From: Perkinsus marinus ATCC 50983
Lineage: Eukaryota; Perkinsozoa; Perkinsida; Perkinsidae
NCBI RefSeq assembly: GCF_000006405.1
Contig: NW_003200415.1
Location: 62,001 to 126,000 of the forward strand
Direction: 5' to 3'
Length of the DNA stretch: 64,000 nucleotides
Below, in pieces: positions 23,815 through 36,839 of this stretch (positions are counted from its first letter, which is position 1; each line of letters begins with the position of its first letter). The translations under genes and the position numbers were made by a program. The notes under the pieces were generated by a model, which saw only the letters and a list, made by a program, of their open reading frames with translations, had not been told where the DNA came from and ran no database searches.

Positions 23815-23909
23815 CTTGACGCCGCGCCTTGCGCGGCGCCGTTTTCTACTGTTTACATGCACTTGCACTACTTTTTATTAGGTGACATCGGTGAAATCCG
23901 GTGACACTC
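23815..23909 (-). repeat. Right terminal inverted repeat with GC hairpin
   Basis: Inverted copy of 21327-21422 with only a few mismatches. It contains the same GC hairpin, here with loop AAG on the minus strand. Confidence 0.8.
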
Positions 23910-23921
23910 GGTGAAGTGTCC

Positions 23922-23931
23922 TATCACGTCG
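23922..23931. repeat. Right target-site duplication TATCACGTCG
   Basis: Identical to 21305-21314 and directly outside the right inverted end. Confidence 0.75.
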
Positions 23932-23975
23932 TCGGACCATTGAGATTTTATAAAGTAACGGTAAGTACGCAAGAT

Positions 23976-25027
23976 TCATAAGGAGGCCAGAGGCGCTATC
24001 ATGATGACCAAATCGTCATTCGATATGCTAAATTCAACATCCACTTCACCAGGCAGCCAGTTTTGGCTGAGTAAAACAACGGCATCCAAGCGTAAGAGAT
24101 TGAGGAGGCTAACCATCCTTCTCCTTCTCTTATTATAGACACCAAATCGACACCATGCCGGTCGATATCCGTAGCATACAGTGAACACATCGAGACATCT
24201 AAGCCTAGAGTGACCGTTAATGAAGGTAGACTATCTCACCCTGCCCCGTTAGGAACCCTCTGTGTGTGTAGAATTAGGGCCGATACCATTCGAGGCATCA
24301 CGACAAGAACGCCTCCTCTTATACTCGCGATCTACTCCGGGGCCTGCCGTACACCAGCAACATAATGAAGAAGAGAACATACCCTCGATGGTGAACGCCA
24401 CCAGCCGGCCCTTCTCCTCGATACCCAATGCATCGACGGTCCAGGTTCGGCCAACCTTCCGTACCGCTCCCATAGCAATTGAGTAGAGGAGCACTGTTGT
24501 GTTTCAGGAGAGGCCGATATCATATCTACTGCCCTGAGAATACCACTTGATACTGGGGTTCGCCCTTCTCTAGCTTCTCGTACTAAACCGATTCCGCCTA
24601 TAAACTTCGATGAGGCCGCATTCGAAAGGTCCCCGCTTCACACTCGCCGCGTACTCGATCGGCGGTACGGCTTAGGTATTTCCGTACCCTCGCTAGCCGA
24701 TCGGGAGGTCAAAGCACCACGTGTACTCCGACTAAAACTAGGAGAGATGATAGTGCTCACCCAGTAACTATTGCTAGAGCCTCTTCGATAGACTTCATAA
24801 TGGTAGGTCCAAACACGAATGCCCTCAGCCACCATGGTACCGGAGGCCGCTCCCTGTACGTCGATACCAGCTATCCGATCGGGCGTGGTAGACCGATCAA
24901 CCTCTCCCATTAAGTGGATGAGGGATGCAGGGAGGAGAACGATCGGAGTAGACAAGGCAACACTCACTAGTCCATCTGGTCTGTACAATGGGGAGCTTGG
25001 AATGGGAAGCAGACCAACCCACATCAA
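23976..25027 (-). CDS. Hypothetical protein, minus strand, several exons
   Basis: Exons read in order: a first exon from ATG 25027 with ASLIHLMGEVDRSTTPDRIAG and SGTMVAEGIRVWTYHYEVYR, ending SNSYW before a GTGAGC donor; a middle part with LVREAREGRTPVSSGILRAVD; an exon with SIAMGAVRKVGRTWTVDALG and IEEKGRLVAFTIEGM before a GTATGTTC donor; one with ATDIDRHGVDLVSIIR; and the last with QNWLPGEVDVEFSISNDDLV and IMIAPLASL, ending in TGA at 23976. The end looks like a beta-rich fold, but I recognise no family. The first exon overlaps an open plus-strand frame, so the boundary with the divergent neighbour is uncertain. Confidence 0.5.
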
Positions 25028-25039
25028 TCATCATGTGGG

Positions 25040-27634
25040 CTATCGTGAAGTCGACACCTCCGATTGGACTGGAGAGAGCCGGGGGGCTAGCCCCAGGAGT
25101 CCCATGGGGCTCCGACCTAGCCCAGCCGACCGTGATGATCTCCTCGAGTCGGAGGGTCGACCGAGAGCCGCGTTGACTGTGGACGTACCATCATCCTCTG
25201 ATCACGAGGAAGGGCCCGATGGACGGGACCATACCTGGGTGGAGGTTTGTCTAGATGAAACCCCAATACTAGCATTATTCTCAGGTAACCGATACCACTG
25301 CTCTCAAGTCCCCTACCGTACCTCTGGTAGAAGTAGAGGATCTAGTAGTATCAGTACTGGAAAGGTGTCTCGAGGACACCCCTCGGGGACATCATAAGGG
25401 GAGATGTCCAATCGTGGACCGCAGAGCAGCTCGTCGGTATACTCGTGATGCAGCTGCATCCCTACTGGCTGAGGTGGATAGAGGCCATGCTGTTGCCGCT
25501 CGTCCAGGCAGGTGATCGAAACCTCCGCACTCTTCCCTTCCTCAAGTATATGATGTAGTCCCATGAATCGATCGTGCTCGTCACAGCATATGAAGCGGGC
25601 ACGGCAGCAGACACGACCGTCGACGTCACAAGGTGGGACGGATGCGGAACTGGAGATCCGGAAGAGGAGGGCATCGAGCATGAGGGAGACGAAGGAGGAG
25701 AGAGAGAGGAGACTCAGTATGCAATTCTAATGGATCGGAGGGCTCATACTGTTGCAGGGCTCATACATCGGCCTCCTCGAACGCCCTCCAAGAGAGGGAA
25801 GTCCATTGAGCCCGCTGGAGATGCCGTTTCCAAAAAGGAAGTGGAGGAGGAGGAACGGCGGTCCAAACACGGCATGGAGGGATGGTGAGTGTCGATGTCG
25901 GTGCAAGAGTGGGGCTTGCAGCAGTAGGACTGCAGGTACAGCTCAAGACGGGCACGGAGCCTTGTGAGGGAGAGGGCAAGGAAGGAAGAGTTAGTGCATG
26001 CCCGACAGGAGACGACTGCAGCTTTGGCCAAGATTGAAGCTGCTGCCAGGCGTCGGGTGAGCAGTTACTCAATCGTTCACTACGTTGATGGTAGTATGGA
26101 CCTCGCAGGTGAACCGTCAGAAGGGACGAGTACCAAGCCACATAGTACCGCGGAGATACTCCACAACTCCCCGTGGTGATGCTAGAGGGCCCAGGAATAC
26201 CTGTACGACAGGTAGGCATGGCCTAACTGTTGTCTGTAGGGTAGGCCCGAGCCCATCAGACACTACTGTGGAGAAGGGGATACTGAAAGGGATCTCGGAC
26301 ACTGATGAGGACAGCCTCCTCCCATCGACTGGGCTGAGCCTTTGTCTGGGAGAGGTATCAGCGAGCCCGTGCAGAAGTGCCATGTCGACCGGACGGAGTT
26401 CATCCTCGACCAGCGAAAAGAGCTCTAGCCGAAGGCTACCTTGCCTAACCGATGATGCAGGAGGGCCCCACTGGGCCATTGATGAGGACGGTACGACCGC
26501 CCCCTTCTGTGGGGGGTTATGTTGAGGCGTGTAGGCAACTCCTCTCCCCCTCGGCAGCTGGGAGCCTTTGATAGTTCTCATGCGGTACATGACAGAATCT
26601 TAGCTCAAATGGATATGCTTACTCGTACCTGTTCACCGCACGCAGAAGGCGGAGGCTTAGAACAAGACTCCTCACTGAAGGGAGGATACATTCGTCCACC
26701 CTCCCGTGGGGCAGAGTCCTGGAGGCCATTAGGGGAAAGTGAATGGATGGCGAGGGAAGGAGGCCACTACTCTGAAGATGGAGATATCACTCAAACACGT
26801 GAGGATAACATTAGACCTCCAGGTAGCTTCCATTAGCATTGATATGCAACAACTCGTCACCATCTCTCCACTCCGCAGCATTCCGGCCGCTCTCTAGGGA
26901 AGGTTGCTACGCGAACGTGCCGCTATCTCCTTGTTTACAAGATAAACACAGAGATTATGATGAGGCTCTAGGTTCTCGAGTGAGTATTTACATAAGGCAA
27001 CCATTCCAAGCATGCATGGTCAATTGAACCTGGTCCCAACGTATACCTGTTCAGGATGACAGCATTAGTTCGAACACGTCGGACTGCCACACTCACGGCA
27101 TAGCAGTTTATGAGCCTATTGAACGCTCGCGCGACAGGGACGATTCAACTCCATCTCGTAATGGATACGGCATGTTCCTTAACTTCATCAACCATCTCAA
27201 GCAGATGATCTCACGGCAGAGCAGTCACCGACTACATCATCGATCGAGATCATAGGATGCGAAAGTGTCACGAGCATCGTAGACGGGCTTCGCTCAGCAT
27301 GCCTTATGTGTCCTCCTCCAATAGGATGTCGATATCTCCCCGGATGCAGCGGAACCTTTGCTCGACTGTCCTCGAGAAGATGCGCATGTCGGTAGCATGA
27401 TGAGTGATGAGAAAGTCTCCGAGAATGAAATGCAGGAGGAGTCAGAGAAGAGTATTGATATGAGAACCGAGGTAAGGTGACTAACATCACATCGTGCGAA
27501 CCCTGTCTTTAATCATGTTTCCTATCTGCTGCCTGCTGTTTCTGTATGTCAATTTTCAGAGAACCCTACAATGTGGAAGCTCATCAATGGCAATCAATGA
27601 ATTGATCGCTGAATTCCTAGCCGATTGTGAATAG
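25040..27634 (+). CDS. Low-complexity coiled-coil protein, plus strand, many exons
   Basis: Charged exons separated by short GT-AG introns. 25320-25500 reads PLVEVEDLVVSVLERCLED and RRAARRYTRDAAASLLAEVD. 25574-25886 has an acidic stretch followed by KSIEPAGDAVSKKEVEEEER before a GTGAGT donor. 25935-26056 is a coiled coil (RARKEELVHARQETTAALAK). Ser/Gly-rich exons follow at 26220-26830. Then come DVDISPDAAEPLLDCPRED and SENEMQEESEKSIDMRTE, with a GTAAGG donor. The last exon reads MAINELIAEFLADCE and ends in TAG at 27634. The start is not fixed. A disordered scaffold or cytoskeletal role is possible; no domain was recognised. Confidence 0.5.
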
Positions 27635-28681
27635 CAGCGAGGGTTGCTGACTCGTCCAGTCTCATCACTCTATCAGAAATGTCTGACTACCATCCTTCAG
27701 AGTTCGTGACAGCTGGGCTGTGACTCACGCTTTTCATGTGACTGATCCTATTGTGTTGCGTAAGTAACGCTGGAACGGCAACTGAGTAACGTCTAGGTGT
27801 CGGTCTGATACATTCGCAGGTGTCATAATAAGTGAGAGCTTGCAACAACAGTGTGCGCGGAATACCAAACACTTTCCATGCTAAGACCCTTCCTCTCGTG
27901 ACTGTGAGTTAAACACCGACTGAGTGAACGAAACTTCATCTCATTCCTGGAATTCGCACAGCATTGTCCGAAATACGCACATGCTGAACATCCACAGACT
28001 TAGGACACCCTTGCAATTCATTGGAATACACAGTAGCCCATTCGGAAGAGGGAGGACAACGGTCCCGGTTACGAAAGTCACATATGGATTCGGAGAACTA
28101 GAACGAGCCATTGCCGACGAGGTGCTGATCGACGTTAGGCATGCCGTAACAGTGGGAGAATTCATGGCATCCGGCTCCTATGGTCAAAGTTGAGGTAGGC
28201 AACCCACTGGCAGTAGTATCTTCATCTATAGGTGTTGTAGTTAGTCGCGAGTGAGATTTCCGGAGAGCCCGGCACCGCAGTAGCGCTTTTCTAGTCAACG
28301 GTTGCCGCGGTGCTCCTTGCTGTTGGAATCGACGAAGGGGTGAGAGGTGAAATGAAACGATTTTCCTTTCTGGTCAACAGACTGATCATATCAGTAATCG
28401 AAATCGAGTGAGGGTAACGAGCCAGTGTGAACTTTCCAGTTTGCCTGCGCGTTGAGATTGGATAAATACTAATCCCCACCAACTTCACAATAACCCAAGT
28501 AGAAACGTATAATAGTACAGCATGCATACATTACAGCTCATCACAACAAGCTACGGCACCTCGCTATCAACTACCTCGACATTGCGAGGAACCTAATGCT
28601 CGGCACATAGTCATAATGTTAGCTATCAGAGCTTCCAAATTAAATATCTGTTTATATCCTCGGTTAGGCCGAGGTTCGAAC
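27635..28681. other. About 1 kb with no firm gene
   Basis: A plus-strand frame (27924-28193) ends with a protein-like stretch (VTYGFGELERAIADEVLIDV), and a minus-strand frame overlaps it (28165-27941). No motif separates the two possibilities. The rest, up to the RFC3 stop, shows nothing recognisable. Confidence 0.4.
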
Positions 28682-30132
28682 CTATGCGGGATTATCATCA
28701 CAAGGACTGGGAGGATACACTAACCGCGCTGCCAGTGCTGCCAGCCTCGGCCAGCTATCCTCGGCATTTTCCAAAGTTGTCCCGAGAAGTACAAGCATAT
28801 GATAGCATATCTCGCTCGGTGGTATGTGTACTTCCAATAGACCATAAAGTTTCTCCCTTATCGCCTAAACTCAATGATCATCATCCCAGCCTACATACCA
28901 TAGAATGGGCACCCACCTTCAACTGCTTTGGAGTCTGTTCAGTCAAGATATCCTTCACAATGTCCTCTAATACGACCTGCGTCTGACATTGCTATCTCGA
29001 GACCACGTGCATACAATACCTTCCATGGAAGCCTAGCCAGAGGCGTATTAGCATTCCGTAATGCATGGCTACCACCATTCTGGGCACTGATAGCATCTAG
29101 CTGCATAAGGCCGTAACGTAAATCTCCTCTAGATTCCGTAGCTAAGAATCAATCATCTACATCGCCATTAGCAGAGACCCACCAATAATAGTGGCTAGAT
29201 GTGGATTCATTTCCACACCCATCTTAGCCTTTACCCTCTCCAGCTCGATCTTAACCACTTCTGTGGTAGGACGGGGCACTCTGATACTCATACACCGACT
29301 CCGCAAAGGAGGTATCAACGACGCCAAAGAGTCGGCATGGAAAAATATCTTCAGCACACCAACGTATCTAAGATGAGCTTGCAACTTTTCTCGGCATCAG
29401 GCCAGTACTTCTCCATAGTTCGCCTCAGACCAGCCTGAGCTGATCGACTCAAGTTGTGCGCATCGTTGACGACAACCACCCTGAATGGCACGTCTCCTCC
29501 CAAAGGAGGTGCTTGTGCCATCTCCTTGATCAGCTAACACATGGCCAAGTGAGTGTTACGATGATACGGCTAGTAGTAGCATACATGTTGTATGACAACT
29601 ACATCCCTAGTACCAGCCTCAGTGGGCGTAACCTCCAGATGGTAGTTACTGTATAGGACCTATCGAGCCAAGGTAGACCGGCAACAAGGATGACCGTCTA
29701 GCACCTGGACGTCCAACATCGGCCGGGATGATGAGGCATCTTTGATTGTTCTAAACTCATGCTTAACCTAAGTTACCAACCCTTCCCCCACTCTGCTCCT
29801 CTGCTACTACTACCACTACCTTCGTGACAGCCGGTCCAAATATCTCCCTCAACAAACACTGTATTCTGAACATCCGTATCACCATCATTACAATAGTATC
29901 ACGCATAGTACCTGGTCATCTTTCCCCCTCCAGTCGGACCATAGAATAGCAGATGTGGTAAGTCAGGACGACGTGCCTGCAAAGCAATAGCGTCCAGTCT
30001 CCCTGGATATCCGTCGCTATCCATCCGAATGCTTATACTCGTTACCAGTCCACGCAACTGTTGTGTAATGCTATCGTGATAAGTGAGTTCGTCGAGAGTT
30101 GTTGGCCGCTCGCTGTCGATGAGGAACGCCAT
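28682..30132 (-). CDS. RFC3: Replication factor C subunit 3 (clamp-loader AAA+ ATPase)
   Basis: It starts at ATG 30132 (MAFLIDSERPTTLDELTYHD). The Walker A is LLFYGPTGGGKMTR; the RFC3 family has GPSGAGKKTR. An exon near 29530-29400 gives PFRVVVVNDAHNLSRSAQAG and LRRTMEKYWPDAEKSCKLI. The sensor/SRC motif IPPLRSRCMSIRVPRPT follows near 29300. The C-terminal collar exon has EDIVKDILTEQTPKQL and IPPSEICYHMLVLLG, as in RFC3 (QQTPRRL...IPPEII). The Walker B position reads VVNDAH rather than DExx, as is common in this degenerate subunit. The frame stops at 28682, shorter than usual at the C-terminus, so a further exon may be missed. RFC loads PCNA at primer ends in the nucleus. Confidence 0.88.
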
Positions 30133-30163
30133 ACCAAAAGTAATAGGGAAAGGTAACGTAGAG

Positions 30164-30349
30164 ATGCCTCAAGACAAGGTGACCAAGTCAACGCAGTTAA
30201 CAGCGCCCACTCCCAAACATGTTACTAACGTACACAAGCCCGCTGTTGTTAGACAAAAACGACCACCATTTCTTATTGATATTAATAATAATGATAAGGC
30301 ACAGAGCACTAGTGATAATGATTATGAACCTTGCAGTAGATGTATTTAG
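30164..30349 (+). CDS. Small ORF, 61 residues, unrecognised
   Basis: From ATG 30164 (MPQDKVTKSTQLTAPTPKH) to TAG at 30349 (YEPCSRCI). It is Thr/Lys/Asn-rich with a CSRC end. It fills the gap between the RFC3 start (31 bp away, divergent) and the citrate synthase stop (30388). It is either a real small gene or the RFC3 leader region read on the wrong strand. Confidence 0.3.
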   Translation: MPQDKVTKSTQLTAPTPKHVTNVHKPAVVRQKRPPFLIDINNNDKAQSTSDNDYEPCSRCI

Positions 30350-30387
30350 CCACGATGATAGACCCCCATAGAAGGGCACACATATCT

Positions 30388-32348
30388 CTAGTCCTTGATC
30401 CATTCGTACTCACTCCTATCAGCCGCCGCGGACTGTAGACTGGCATCACGTCGCCTACAATAAAGAATACTCCAATACAGCTCACTAACGTGGACTGACC
30501 TATTGAAGGCGCTTCGCTTCACCTTCAGCTCTTTACTGTGAACCCTCTCACTTCGATCATATACTTGTTCATAATCTCGCTTATCATAACCCTTGTATAC
30601 CTAAGTATGCACCTTATACAGGGGGATTCGAGGAGTGCCAGGACGATCACCTGGAATGGACGGTAGATCCTATTTTCCGGATCATCGATCCACTCTGACC
30701 AATGCGCAAGCCATCCAGCCAATCTCGGCACCGTAAAAAGTATGGGGAACATATCTAAAACATTGCAGTGGTGGTGGCGGACATGAGCCGTCGTGGGCCT
30801 CCTACCGGTAGGAAAGCCCATGGCCTTATATATCAACCCAGAGTAGAAGTCTACGTTGGGATAAAGTTTTCTATCCTTGAAGTATGGATCCGACAAAGCG
30901 ATACGCTCAAGCTCCATAGCAACCTCTATTAAAGGCTCTCGACCACAGATCTCGAAAACCTACAACCACAAGATGCAGCACTGGACTATATATACCTAAT
31001 GCCTTACGTCCTCAGCTATCTGCCTCACAATGGTAGCTCTAGGATCATAATGCTTGTATACTCGATGACCGAAACCCATGAGGAGCTCCTTGCGCTGTTT
31101 CACCTGATGATACGGTAATCATAGTAGCATGTGTATAGGGATGTGACCTTTTCGACAAAATTAGGGACATTCTCGAGAGAGCCGATCCTCTCCAACATGC
31201 GTAATACAGCCTCGTTGGCACCACCATGGCGTGGCCCATACAAGGCCCCGGCAGCTGCGGCACAAGCTGTGTAAACATCAACCTATAGACACATACCACT
31301 ACCCAATAATCAGTCTATCATTACATTGCTCGAAGTGAGATGGCGCATAGCACTAGTAGAGCAATTGAGCTCATGTTCGGCGTGTAGCACGAACAAGACG
31401 TCCAAGGCCTTCACCAGTTTTGGATGCGGCCTGTATCTCGTACCTGATCACCTACTGTCATCAAGTTAGCTACGGTAGCGTGTTGCTACCCTCATGTGAG
31501 ACATCCAGCATGTATAAAAAATTCTCAGTGTAGCCCAGGTCCGAATTGGGTATATTAAAAGGCCTCCCCATACGATGCCTATAAGCCATAGCAGCCAAGG
31601 TTGTAGCTGATCCTAGTATACGAGCGATCTCCTTGTTCCGTACCTGCTCACCGAGGCGAACGTGACGTACCCAATACTGTGCGGTACAAGCCTACCGCCT
31701 TATCCTTATATATGTTCTGACTGGTAAGGGCTGGGTTGGTCTCGGGGTGCAGAGTACCAAGGGCCGCCATTGACGATACGAACATACCCATAGGATGAGC
31801 ATCATAACGGAAAGCCTGTAGACATGATGATCATGCACATAGTACTGTCGCTTGATGGATCTACCGAAGTTAGAGTAGCCACATCTTGATGCAGCATGGA
31901 GTGACGCATAAGATCCTGCTCCCATCGCCTCAACTGATTCCTAGTAGGCAACTCTCCGTACCTGAGCCGTACAAGAGGTACTGGTATTAGACTGAGCCTC
32001 AGGGCAGGTCTCACTGCAAGAGGAAAGCCACCTCAGTAAAGTAGCTCTTCTCAGCTAGCTGCTCTATAGGATACCCTCTATAACGTAAAACACCGCGATT
32101 GCCGTCAATGAAGGATATGCGAGATACACAACAAGTCGTGTTCATGTACCTGAGCCGCTCGGAAGGGCATCCTAGTTTACTAATACTGTAGCGTACCCAG
32201 GGTCATAGGTTTGAATCCCCAACTGTTTGAGATCAGTCGCTCTTATCGTGTCATCCGTCACTTTGACATCTATCTTCTTACCACTTCTATTGTCGATAAT
32301 AGTCAAGGTGGGAACAACATGACCTGCCACGCTGTTGAGACGGTTCAT
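30388..32348 (-). CDS. Citrate synthase
   Basis: Condenses acetyl-CoA and oxaloacetate to citrate. It starts at ATG 32348 ([38 protein letters not shown]), the beta-strand N-terminus of type II (bacterial-like) citrate synthases. Exons then give [58 protein letters not shown] (first catalytic His), [15 protein letters not shown] (second His), [12 protein letters not shown] and [11 protein letters not shown] (catalytic Asp), then [20 protein letters not shown] and RIYRPFQ joined to [16 protein letters not shown] last short exon ([12 protein letters not shown]) ends in TAG at 30388. All three catalytic residues are present. No obvious mitochondrial presequence is seen at this start, so the compartment is unclear. 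Confidence 0.92.
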
Positions 32349-32561
32349 GAAGAAGGGGAGGAGGAAAACTGAACTACAATACGTTAATGGTACCGATACA
32401 GCACAACACAGCCTTGAAGAGAGTAGTGGAAAGAGGAGGACGAGTTGATCATCATCAATACGAGTTAATCGATTGATCGAATATTTATCAGAAAAGATAT
32501 CAACCGAGGCTAGAACATGAAATGCTTCTCCCAGTAGCCGTAAAACACTATACGGCGATCC

Positions 32562-34614
<2,053 letters not shown>

Positions 34615-34878
34615 GAGAAAAAAGGAGCGTGTAAAAACTTGGCAACCCAAACCAGGTACTGGAAGCATGGCTTCACATAGGAGCGTGAACCTATGCTCAT
34701 CCTCGTAGCTGCTGCCAACCCACATATGATAATACCACAAGAGAACTCTCATTCAACCAAACCAAACTACACAATATAGGTGTGAAACAAAGGCAGTTTA
34801 CCGCCTCTTGTCCAGGATTAGAGCCCAACTAGAAATATCATCAACGTAGTATTACGGATATTAAAGTGAGCACTATGC

Positions 34879-35742
34879 TTAGTGTTTGCCCTTCTTCTTG
34901 CCGCCACCTCTACGCTTAGGGCCAGCGGTCATTGAAGTAGCTCCCATGGCTTCAGCGAGAGCTGAGGTTGGCCTGAAATGATAGCCGATGAACCTCTCAA
35001 GCCAAGGAAGGTCTCACTTGTTCGGGGGTTCTCTACCAGCCTGTACACCCACAGTAGGGCCATCCAGGTTACCAGTGAGGCCACCCTCCTCTGCTTCACG
35101 CTTCTTAGCAGCCGCCTCTCGACGAGCTCTCACCTAACGAGGGTGGTATTACAAAACAGGTAGGCAGTCGTTAAGTAACTAGCTCGTCCTACTTCGGCTA
35201 AACGTTGGGCTTGAGCCTTGAATTCTGAGGTTTCCCCCTTGGCCTGCTTCTCGAGGTATGCCTTGTGGGCCTGAGGTAACATCCCTATGGAAAGAATACA
35301 CACCTGCCGACTACAGCCTCCTTAGCGGCAGCCTCTCGCTCTCGTCGAGTTGGTTGATGCTTCTGATCAGCTCCTAGAGGTGCTATATCATCATCAGAGT
35401 CAGCCCTGAGCCATACAGTGAGAGGCACTACTCACTAACATTGTACTCACCGTTCCTTAGCTGCTGCTGTCTTCACCTCCGGTGCCCTCTTTGCATGAGC
35501 TGCCACAGGGGCAGCAGTAGGCTCGTCGTTATCCGACGATGAATCTTCCTCCGCTTGTTGTTGCTGACGACGTTTGATCTGCAGAGACACTCGAGTCATT
35601 GGAACGTTTGTTTAGTGATGGGTACCTGCTCTACATCACGATTCCTACGGGCTACGGCATCAAAGTCATCCTCTTCGACGACATACTTCTTGCCAGCTCT
35701 ACTCCCACGCCCGCCTCCACGATGGTCCACCTTATTCCTAGA
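34879..35742 (-). CDS. PDAP1: HASPP28/PDAP1-family phosphoprotein, 5' end lost in gap
   Basis: Read from the gap: RNKVDHRGGGRGSRAGKK and VEEDDFDAVARRNRDVEQ, then IKRRQQQQAEEDSSSDNDE, then QPTRREREAAAKEAV, then AHKAYLEKQAKGETSEFKAQ and AQRLAEVRARREAAAKKREA, with a Lys-rich tail GPKRRGGGKKKGKH ending in TAA at 34879. The RRERE...K.Y....AGKTEQAKADLARLA...RREAAAKK pattern is the PP28 domain of 28-kDa heat- and acid-stable phosphoproteins (PDAP1). Acidic serine stretches suit casein kinase II. The cellular role is poorly defined. The start codon lies in the 100-N gap or is hidden by it. Confidence 0.8.
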
Positions 35743-35842
35743 NNNNNNNNNNNNNNNNNNNNNNNNNNNNNNNNNNNNNNNNNNNNNNNNNNNNNNNNNN
35801 NNNNNNNNNNNNNNNNNNNNNNNNNNNNNNNNNNNNNNNNNN
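35743..35842. other. Assembly gap (100 N)
   Basis: Separates the 5' exon of the PDAP1-like gene from the 3' end of LSM4. Confidence 0.98.
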
Positions 35843-35951
35843 ACACGAGACAAACTATCGGGTGATACTGTGCCATACCAGGGAGAAAATGTACAATGGC
35901 TGTTGGAATATGATAATGATAGGGCACGACGTGAGGGATTGTCAACACTGA

Positions 35952-36510
35952 TTACCGACGCATACGAGGGCCAGCAGCCTCACCACGACCTGGACACCAG
36001 TGAGATGAGCGTCTCCAGAGACAGCAACAGCAGTCTCCATTACCTTTGCCTGCTGGTATACCACCACCCTTCCCTTTACCTTTACCCTTGCCTGATACAG
36101 CACACCACTCACTATCATCATACGTAATTGTCATACGTACCCTTTCCAGCACCCTTCTCAGCCTTCATACGTTGGAGCCTGATAGCATCCTCCTGGACCA
36201 TATCAACCACACCATCGGGTATCCGTAGGTATCTTGCTAGACCAATACACACATTCACCATCATCGTAGGCCTACTTGATATGATTCCCTCTTATGTAGG
36301 CCTCAGCCAGCTTCCAGAAGCGGTCACCATCCTATAGTAAGCTCATATCATCAGCTGCTGATGATGCTCCTAGACTCTACCTTGCTAGTGAGGACAGCGT
36401 CTCTGATATGCAAGTTCATCCAGGAGTCACAATTGGCCAATACACCGGAGTATGCCTCGCCATTTTTCAACTCAACCATCTGAGAAGCAATGAGTAACGG
36501 GAAGACCATG
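35952..36510 (-). CDS. LSM4: U6 snRNA-associated Sm-like protein LSm4
   Basis: Exon 1 from ATG 36510 ([20 protein letters not shown], then [21 protein letters not shown]) holds the Sm1 motif and ends at a GTAGAG donor (36381). The next exon reads [19 protein letters not shown], then [16 protein letters not shown] (Sm2). The tail is basic and Gly/Lys-rich ([17 protein letters not shown]), spliced to [11 protein letters not shown] with TAA at 35952. This is the layout of LSm4, the RG-tailed subunit of the LSm1-7 (decapping) and LSm2-8 (U6 snRNP) rings. An upstream in-frame ATG at 36596 exists, but [10 protein letters not shown] aligns with the family start. Confidence 0.9.
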
Positions 36511-36839
36511 ACCCTAGGCTTACTATCGGCTGCCCTTGGGCCGTCTTCAACAAGCTCATAGGCAAAACCATCGTCAGTGGAGGTTGTAAATGCCAACTAC
36601 CTCGAGAGAAGTAACCCAACGTTTAGGAAACACAACAGAAATGATGTCGTGGAGATACTTAAAACGACATAGTGTTTCTGTTGTTGCTGATGATGCCGCT
36701 ATTGCAAATGATGAGATGATACCACTCTTCTCGTTCATCGTAACCAATCATAGCAATCACAGTAGATATCACACACGAGCATTACAAGAATACTATGGTG
36801 CCTCAAACAGTGTGCTGGTAGTTGCAATAGGGAAGGGCT

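Larger units (their letters stand above)
21315..23921. mobile_element. DNA transposon-like element with inverted ends carrying tRNA-like boxes
   Basis: The two ends are inverted copies about 105-110 bp long: 21315-21422 reading inward from GGGAATAATTACCGAGTG, and 23921-23815 reading inward from GGACACTTCACCGAGTG. They share GTCACCGGATTTCACCGATG, an AT-rich spacer, GTGCAAGTGCATGTAAAC and a GC hairpin. A 10-bp direct repeat flanks the whole unit, as expected of a target-site duplication; 8-10 bp is typical of MULE-type elements. No transposase was recognised. The interior holds a nested inverted repeat, one truncated reading frame and a 100-N gap, so the true length is unknown. It lies between two minus-strand genes, close to the start of the downstream one. 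Confidence 0.7.

Noticed and set aside
28650-28720. tRNA-like B box (AGGTTCGAACCT palindrome) with an A-box-like GCGCGGTTAGTG on the minus strand
   Set aside because: Most of the segment encodes the C-terminal codons of RFC3 in a good frame (ALAARLVYPPSPCDDNPA), and no acceptor or anticodon stem pairs. Coincidence is more likely than a tRNA gene.
35844-36127. Plus-strand ORF to the right of the third gap (DKLSGDTVPYQGENVQWLLE)
   Set aside because: It overlaps the LSM4 C-terminal exons on the other strand, which are supported by homology, and it has no start or domain.
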